DNA of 17,487 bases from JACCVG01 sp034664165 (GTDB taxonomy: Bacteria; Actinomycetota; Thermoleophilia; Solirubrobacterales; Thermoleophilaceae): assembly GCA_034664165.1 (NCBI GenBank), contig JAXDIE010000090.1, positions 1 to 17,487 on the forward strand, read 5' to 3'. The position numbers and the translations under genes were made by a program. Under the pieces are notes generated by a model. That model saw only the letters and a list, made by a program, of their open reading frames with translations. It made no database searches and was not told the DNA's origin. Below, piece after piece: positions 13,996 through 17,487 of this stretch (the first letter of the stretch is position 1; each line of letters starts with the position of its first letter).

Positions 13996-15207
13996 ATGCG
14001 CTTTTACGAATTCGAGTCCCGCCAGGTAGTGAAGGACGCCGGAATCCCGGTGACCAACTACGGCTTTGCGACCACGCCCGAGCAGGCCCGCGAGGCAGCC
14101 GCCTCGATCGATGGCCCGACCGTGATCAAGTCCCAGGTCCTCTCCGGCGGCCGCATGAAGGCAGGGGGCGTGAAGTTCGCCGACACGCCCGAGGAGGCCG
14201 AGGCCCACGCCCGCGACATCCTCCAGCTCGAGATCGGCGGCCACATGCCGAAGGGCGTCCTGGTGGACCCCAAGGCCGAGATCGAGCAGGAGTACTACGC
14301 GGGAATCGTCTGGGACGGCACCGCCAAGAAGCCGATGATGCTCTTCTCCGACATGGGCGGGATCGACATCGAGGAGGTCGCCGAGAAGCACCCCGACCAC
14401 GTCGGGCGCGGTCACTTCTCGAACCTCCTGCCCTTCTCCGAGTACCAGGCCAAGCAGGTCGTCGCCCAGACCGGTGTGACCGGCTCGGAGCTGAACAAGG
14501 CCACGCCGATCCTGGCCCGCCTGGCGCGGCTCTTCCAGGAGAAGGACCTGACGCTTGCCGAGATCAACCCCCTTGCCCGCCTCAAGGACGGCAGCTTCGT
14601 GGCCCTGGATGCCCACATGGACATCGAGGACGAGGCCCGGCCCCGCCAGAAGGCACTGCTGAAGGCCCTTGGCATCGCCGACGACGAGCAGCGGGAGGCC
14701 CACGAGGCCAGCCCGTTCGAGATCGCGGTGAAGGCCATCGACTCCGCCGACCACCGCGGCGTCATCCAGGGCAAGGACTCCGGCTTCCACGGCAACATCG
14801 GGCTGGTCATCGGGGCCGGCGGCGGCTCGCTGACGCTGACCGACGCGGTCCGCTCGCAGGGCGGGCACCCGGCCAACTACTCCGAGATCGGCGGCAACCC
14901 ATCGGTGGCCAAGGCGCATGGCCTTGCGACCGAGGTGCTGAAGAAGGACGGCGTCGAGAAGATCGCCGTGATGATGTCGATCGTCTCCAACACGCGGGTC
15001 GACATCGTCGCCCGCGGCGTGATCAAGGCCTGCCTCGATCTGGGCAAGGACCCGGGCGAGACAATCGCGATCTTCCGCATCCCCGGCGCCTGGGAGGAAG
15101 AGGGCTTCAAGATCCTCGAGAAGTACGGCGTCGAGTACTGCGACCGCTCGGTCTCGATGCACGAGGCCGCGCGCAGGGCCGTTGAGAAGGTGCAGGGCCC
15201 GGCGTGA
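13996..15207 (+). CDS. SucC-like ADP-forming acyl-CoA ligase beta subunit (ATP-grasp), divergent
   Basis: Beta subunit of a succinyl-CoA synthetase-type ligase (acid + CoA + NTP). From ATG 13996 it has 403 residues starting MRFYEFESRQVVKDAGIPV, which aligns with MNLHEYQAKQLF of classical SucC. The frame is also open from ATG 13936 (20 more residues), so that start cannot be excluded; neither has a clear ribosome site, but TAGGGT at 13950-13955 could be a -10 box for the shorter form. The ATP-grasp region keeps VIKSQVLSGGRMKAGGVKF and LAEINPL....ALDAH (Mg ligands). The C-terminal domain differs: GAGGGSLTLTDA (from residue 273) replaces the usual NGAGLAMGTMD, and SIVSNTRVD (from 328) replaces NIFGGIVRCD. 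Substrate may be succinate, malate or another acid. It overlaps the next gene by 4 bp. Confidence 0.85.
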   Translation: MRFYEFESRQVVKDAGIPVTNYGFATTPEQAREAAASIDGPTVIKSQVLSGGRMKAGGVKFADTPEEAEAHARDILQLEIGGHMPKGVLVDPKAEIEQEYYAGIVWDGTAKKPMMLFSDMGGIDIEEVAEKHPDHVGRGHFSNLLPFSEYQAKQVVAQTGVTGSELNKATPILARLARLFQEKDLTLAEINPLARLKDGSFVALDAHMDIEDEARPRQKALLKALGIADDEQREAHEASPFEIAVKAIDSADHRGVIQGKDSGFHGNIGLVIGAGGGSLTLTDAVRSQGGHPANYSEIGGNPSVAKAHGLATEVLKKDGVEKIAVMMSIVSNTRVDIVARGVIKACLDLGKDPGETIAIFRIPGAWEEEGFKILEKYGVEYCDRSVSMHEAARRAVEKVQGPA

Positions 15208-16133
15208 GCATTCTCATCCAGGAGGACACGACCTTCATCGTCCAGGGGATCACCGGCCGCGAGGCCGTGAACCTCACCCGGGAGTGCCTGGATTACGGCT
15301 CCAAGATCGTGGGCGGCGTCACCCCCGGCCGCAAGGGCCGCGAGGTCCACGGCGTGCCGGTCTTCGACACGATCCAGCAGGTGATCGACCACAACGGCGG
15401 CGCCGTTCCCGACGGCTCGGTGGTCACCGTCCCCCCCGCCTTCACCAAGGACGCCGTCTTCGAGGCGCTCCAGTCCGGCATCAAGCTGATCGTGATCGTC
15501 ACCGAGCGCATCCCGCGCCGCGACGTGGCCCAGATGTGCGAGCTGGCCGACCAGAAGGGCGCCCGCATCATCGGCCCCAACTGCCTGGGGCTCGTGGTGC
15601 CCGGCGTGGCCAAGATGGGCGGCATCGGCGGCCCGGCCCGCAACACCAAGCAGGCCTACCAGCCCGGCAACGTCGGCGTGATGTCCCGTTCCGGCGGCAT
15701 GACTACCGAGATCTCCTCCACGCTCACCGCGGCGGGCCTCGGCGTGTCCACCGCCATCTCCATCGGCGGCGACGCCATCATCGGCTCCACCTACGCCGAG
15801 CTGATGCCCCACTTCGAGGCCGACGAGCAGACCCAGGCCATCGTGATCTACACGGAGCCGGGCGGCCGCATGGAGGCCCAGCTGGCCGCCTGGGTGAAGG
15901 AGAACAACTCGCGACTGCCGATCGTCGCCTTCATGGCCGGCCGCTTCATGGACGACGACGAGATGAAGGGCATGAGCTTCGGCCACGCCGGCACGATCGT
16001 CGAGGGCGCCGAGGACAGCGCCGCCCAGAAGATCGAGCGCCTCAAGGAAGCCGGCATCCCGGTGGTCGAGCGGATCGACGAGATCCCCGACGCCGTGAAG
16101 GCCAAGCTCGCAGAGAAGGGAGTGGCGGTCTGA
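15204..16133 (+). CDS. SucD-like acyl-CoA ligase alpha subunit
   Basis: CoA-binding, phosphohistidine-carrying alpha subunit of a succinyl-CoA synthetase-type enzyme, 309 residues. It has SILIQEDTTFIVQGITGREA, VGGVTPGRKG (CoA-binding Rossmann region), IGPNCLG, VMSRSGGMTTEI, IGGDAIIGS, and the catalytic GHAGT with His261 as phospho-acceptor. Glu218 in TEPGG matches the Glu of EIGG in E. coli SucD that contacts phosphohistidine. NCLG instead of NCPG/NCAG and EPGG instead of EIGG are small departures. GTG 15204 overlaps the SucC-like stop (GTGA), so the two are translationally coupled and should form one heteromeric enzyme. The ferredoxin-like gene follows with a TGATG overlap. Which acid is used is not decided by these motifs. 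Confidence 0.87.
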   Translation: MSILIQEDTTFIVQGITGREAVNLTRECLDYGSKIVGGVTPGRKGREVHGVPVFDTIQQVIDHNGGAVPDGSVVTVPPAFTKDAVFEALQSGIKLIVIVTERIPRRDVAQMCELADQKGARIIGPNCLGLVVPGVAKMGGIGGPARNTKQAYQPGNVGVMSRSGGMTTEISSTLTAAGLGVSTAISIGGDAIIGSTYAELMPHFEADEQTQAIVIYTEPGGRMEAQLAAWVKENNSRLPIVAFMAGRFMDDDEMKGMSFGHAGTIVEGAEDSAAQKIERLKEAGIPVVERIDEIPDAVKAKLAEKGVAV

Positions 16134-16366
16134 TGCCCGGGGTGTTCATCGATGTCCAGGTCTCCGCCGACGCCGCCAAGGACGCCGAGCTGGCCAAGAA
16201 GCTCGAGGAGGTCTGCCCCGTGGACATCTTCGCGGCGACGCCGGAGGGCGTCGAGGTCGTGGAGAAGAACCTGGACGAGTGCGTTCTCTGCCGTCTGTGC
16301 CTTGACGCCGCGCCCGCCGGCGCCGTCAAGGTCGTGAAGCTGTACGACGGCACCGAGCTCGAGTAG
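16133..16366 (+). CDS. Single-cluster [4Fe-4S] ferredoxin-like protein
   Basis: 77 residues, very acidic. Cys28 in CPVDIF plus Cys50, Cys53 and Cys56 in CVLCRLC match the four ligands of cluster II in clostridial-type 2[4Fe-4S] ferredoxins (CPVNI..CxxCxxC). The ligands of cluster I are gone: the first three cysteines are replaced by an Ala/Lys/Glu-rich helix, and the last CP of the second motif reads AP (LDAAPAG). So one [4Fe-4S] cluster is predicted. ATG 16133 overlaps the SucD-like stop (TGATG), indicating tight coupling. A role in electron transfer to or from a 2-oxoacid:ferredoxin oxidoreductase that makes the acyl-CoA, or as a structural or regulatory partner of the ligase, is inference. 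The 3' end is 14 bp from the convergent gene. Confidence 0.8.
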   Translation: MPGVFIDVQVSADAAKDAELAKKLEEVCPVDIFAATPEGVEVVEKNLDECVLCRLCLDAAPAGAVKVVKLYDGTELE

Positions 16367-16380
16367 CCCGGGCTGGTCTT

Positions 16381-16749
16381 CTAGTGCAGTTTCGACGTGT
16401 GGTTGCGGCCTGACTGCCGCGCCACCACGTTTGCGATCAGCTTGATGATCTGATCCTGGCCGCTGGCCTTGGCGTGACCGTGCTCGAAGGCGTCGATCCA
16501 CTTGTCGAGGCCGCCGGCCGCAACGAGTTCGTTGAAGTCCGCTCGCGGGATCTCGAGACGCACCTTGGCGTCGTCCGCGAACTGCTTGCTGATCTTCGGG
16601 CCCGGAAGCTCCACGCGGTAGACCTGGACATCGCCCCTGCCGCGGAGTTCGAGGTCGATGACGATCTTGAGGGGAGCCAGAGCCGGCACCTCGGTCGCGA
16701 TATTCGCGACGGCCTGCTCGATCAGCGCCTTCGTGTCGGAACTGGACAT
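16381..16749 (-). CDS. Small soluble protein, tentative SCP2-like fold
   Basis: 122 residues, no membrane helix or signal. A first helix (SDTKALIEQAVANIATEVP) is followed by beta-like stretches (LKIVIDLELRG, DVQVYRVELPGP), then AKVRLEIPRADFNELV and FEHGHAKASGQDQIIKLIANVV. The last part resembles the end of sterol-carrier-protein-2 domains, where a DF..L helix precedes F..GK.K..GD..... . That resemblance is weak, so the family is tentative and no ligand can be named. ATG 16749 has a TACCAT box ending 8 bases upstream, consistent with a nearly leaderless start. The gene is separate from DUF6458 upstream (82-bp gap, nothing recognised in it). Confidence 0.6.
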   Translation of the reverse strand: MSSSDTKALIEQAVANIATEVPALAPLKIVIDLELRGRGDVQVYRVELPGPKISKQFADDAKVRLEIPRADFNELVAAGGLDKWIDAFEHGHAKASGQDQIIKLIANVVARQSGRNHTSKLH

Positions 16750-16757
16750 CAGCGGCG

Positions 16758-16763
16758 ATGGTA
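16758..16763 (-). promoter_or_regulatory. -10 box TACCAT before the SCP2-like gene
   Basis: TACCAT on the minus strand fits TAnnnT and ends 8 bases before ATG 16749. The predicted transcript would begin one or two bases before the start codon. No clear -35 element was found. Confidence 0.35.
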
Positions 16764-16831
16764 GCCGGTCACCACGGGATGATCGGCGGCGGGACTCACG
16801 CCGGCATCACCGACCGGTTCCCCCGCGGCTG

Positions 16832-17044
16832 TTAGAGGATCTCGCGCTCGTCCTGGACCACGACGGCCCCGCGGCGACGCGCAGCGCTCGCTACGAACAT
16901 CGACACGACAAGGCCGACGATTCCGACGAGGATGAGGATCAGCCCGACCACGTCGAGCCTCACACCGCCCACGAGGGTGTCGGTCAGGGCGAACTTGAAG
17001 ATCGCGCCCACGGCTATTAGAAAGACTGAGGTTCCTATTCCCAT
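16832..17044 (-). CDS. DUF6458-type two-helix membrane protein
   Basis: 70 residues beginning MGIGTSVFLIAVGAIFKFAL, the characteristic start of a small actinobacterial membrane-protein family (DUF6458). The first helix covers about residues 4-21; a short VGGVRLDVVG turn leads to a second helix (about 32-52, VGLILILVGIVGLVVSMFV). A basic SAARRR stop-transfer end and a charged tail follow. Function is unknown in the family. ATG 17044 is preceded by TATACA ending 6 bases upstream, so the mRNA is probably leaderless. It lies between the acyl-CoA dehydrogenase and the SCP2-like gene on the same strand, with its own promoter. Confidence 0.82.
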   Translation of the reverse strand: MGIGTSVFLIAVGAIFKFALTDTLVGGVRLDVVGLILILVGIVGLVVSMFVASAARRRGAVVVQDEREIL

Positions 17045-17050
17045 GCGCGC

Positions 17051-17056
17051 TGTATA
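17051..17056 (-). promoter_or_regulatory. -10 box TATACA for leaderless DUF6458 gene
   Basis: On the minus strand TATACA, five of six bases matching TATAAT, ends 6 bases before ATG 17044, placing the transcript start at the start codon. A TTTGGA at 17071-17076 is too close (14-bp spacer) to be a good -35. Confidence 0.5.
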
Positions 17057-17090
17057 CCCCGCATGGAAACTCCAAACCGCCGCGGGCCGC

Positions 17091-17487
17091 CTAGTTCTTG
17101 TGGCGCTGCAGCAGCTTCTTGCCGATGACCATGCGCTGGATCTCCGAGGTGCCCTCGCCGATCAGCAGCAGCGGCGCGTCGCGGTACAGGCGCTCGATCT
17201 CGTATTCCTTCGAGTAGCCGTAGCCGCCGTGGATCCGGAAGGAGTCCTCGACCACTTCCTTGCCGGTCTCCGACGCGAAGAGCTTGGCCATCCCGGCCTC
17301 CAGATCGGAGCGCACGCCGGCGTCCTTTAGCCTGGCCGCCTTGCGCGTCAGGAGCCGCGCAGCCTCGACCTTGGTGGCCATGTCGGCCAGCTTGAACTGG
17401 ATGGCCTGGTGCTCGGCGATCGGCTTGCCGAAGGTCTGGCGCTCCTGTGAGTACTTGAGCGCCAGCTCCAGCGCGCGCTGCGCGATG
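17091..17487 (-). CDS. Acyl-CoA dehydrogenase, C-terminal part (5' end outside window)
   Basis: FAD-dependent acyl-CoA dehydrogenase; only the last 131 residues are visible and the gene continues beyond base 17487. The helical C-terminal domain is clear: ALKYSQERQTFGKPIAEHQ, FASETGKEVVEDSF, RIHGGYGYSKEYEIERLYRD, then IGEGTSEIQRM. The Glu of GEGTSEIQ is at the position of the catalytic base in medium/short-chain dehydrogenases, and RIHGGYGY contributes to FAD and substrate binding. The ending KKLLQRHKN is close to dehydrogenases clustered with meaA in actinobacteria, so methylsuccinyl-CoA dehydrogenase (Mcd) is a reasonable candidate. The conserved C-terminus alone cannot exclude a beta-oxidation enzyme. 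There is a 46-bp gap to the DUF6458 gene downstream. Confidence 0.92.
   Translation of the reverse strand, partial: IAQRALELALKYSQERQTFGKPIAEHQAIQFKLADMATKVEAARLLTRKAARLKDAGVRSDLEAGMAKLFASETGKEVVEDSFRIHGGYGYSKEYEIERLYRDAPLLLIGEGTSEIQRMVIGKKLLQRHKN

Noticed and set aside
13840..15162. Minus-strand open frame of 440 codons
   Set aside because: Antisense of the SucC-like gene; no motif, and it would also cover the pckG upstream region.
16365..16374. AGCCCGGGCT palindrome between the ferredoxin-like and SCP2-like genes
   Set aside because: A loopless 10-bp palindrome leaves only a 3-bp stem once a loop forms; not a credible terminator.

Overview
The window is 17.5 kb of dense, high-GC, single-copy DNA from a Gram-positive, high-GC bacterium, most likely Actinomycetota. 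The evidence is a class E-type sortase, a DUF6458 membrane protein, GTP-dependent PEPCK, GTG/TTG starts, many apparently leaderless starts, and enzymes close to the Streptomyces MeaA/MaoC/Mcl set. A Thermoleophilia-like lineage is my guess and is not proven. No rRNA, tRNA, CRISPR array, insertion sequence or phage gene was found. The largest gap without a gene is about 180 bases (1501-1679), so no stretch over 300 bases is empty. Both ends of the window cut through genes.

Layout. 1-1500 (+) is the 3' part of an ethylmalonyl-CoA mutase (Ecm/MeaA type). 1680-4340 (+) holds a short FtsH protease, the mutase chaperone GTPase MeaB, and a 51-residue membrane protein. 4345-7007 is a patch of cell-envelope and unknown genes on alternating strands: a lipoprotein (-), a CxxC protein (+), a secreted SGNH hydrolase (-) and a sortase (+). 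6979-7666 (-) holds a MaoC-fold mesaconyl-CoA hydratase candidate followed by a 50-residue membrane protein. 7767-9349 (+) is an unknown four-helix membrane protein followed by a malyl/beta-methylmalyl-CoA lyase. 9421-12029 (+) is a lone receiver and a large sensor kinase. 12009-13829 (-) is PEPCK (GTP). 13996-16366 (+) is a tightly coupled trio: a SucC-like beta subunit, a SucD-like alpha subunit and a one-cluster ferredoxin-like protein. 16381-17487 (-) has a small SCP2-like protein, DUF6458, and the C-terminus of an acyl-CoA dehydrogenase.

How it fits together. Mutase, MeaB, hydratase, lyase and perhaps the acyl-CoA dehydrogenase are steps of the ethylmalonyl-CoA pathway, which assimilates acetyl-CoA to glyoxylate and propionyl-CoA/succinyl-CoA. 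The SucCD-like ligase and PEPCK would carry the C4 products onward to TCA intermediates and gluconeogenesis. The genes are spread over several transcription units on both strands, with unrelated genes between them. The least ordinary piece is the SucC-SucD-ferredoxin operon: the beta subunit departs from textbook SucC in its C-terminal domain, and the ferredoxin-like protein keeps the ligands for exactly one [4Fe-4S] cluster.

Gene ends are unusually compact. Convergent pairs overlap or nearly touch, and two overlaps carry dyads spanning both stop codons. Several starts sit 6-8 bases after a TAnnnT box.
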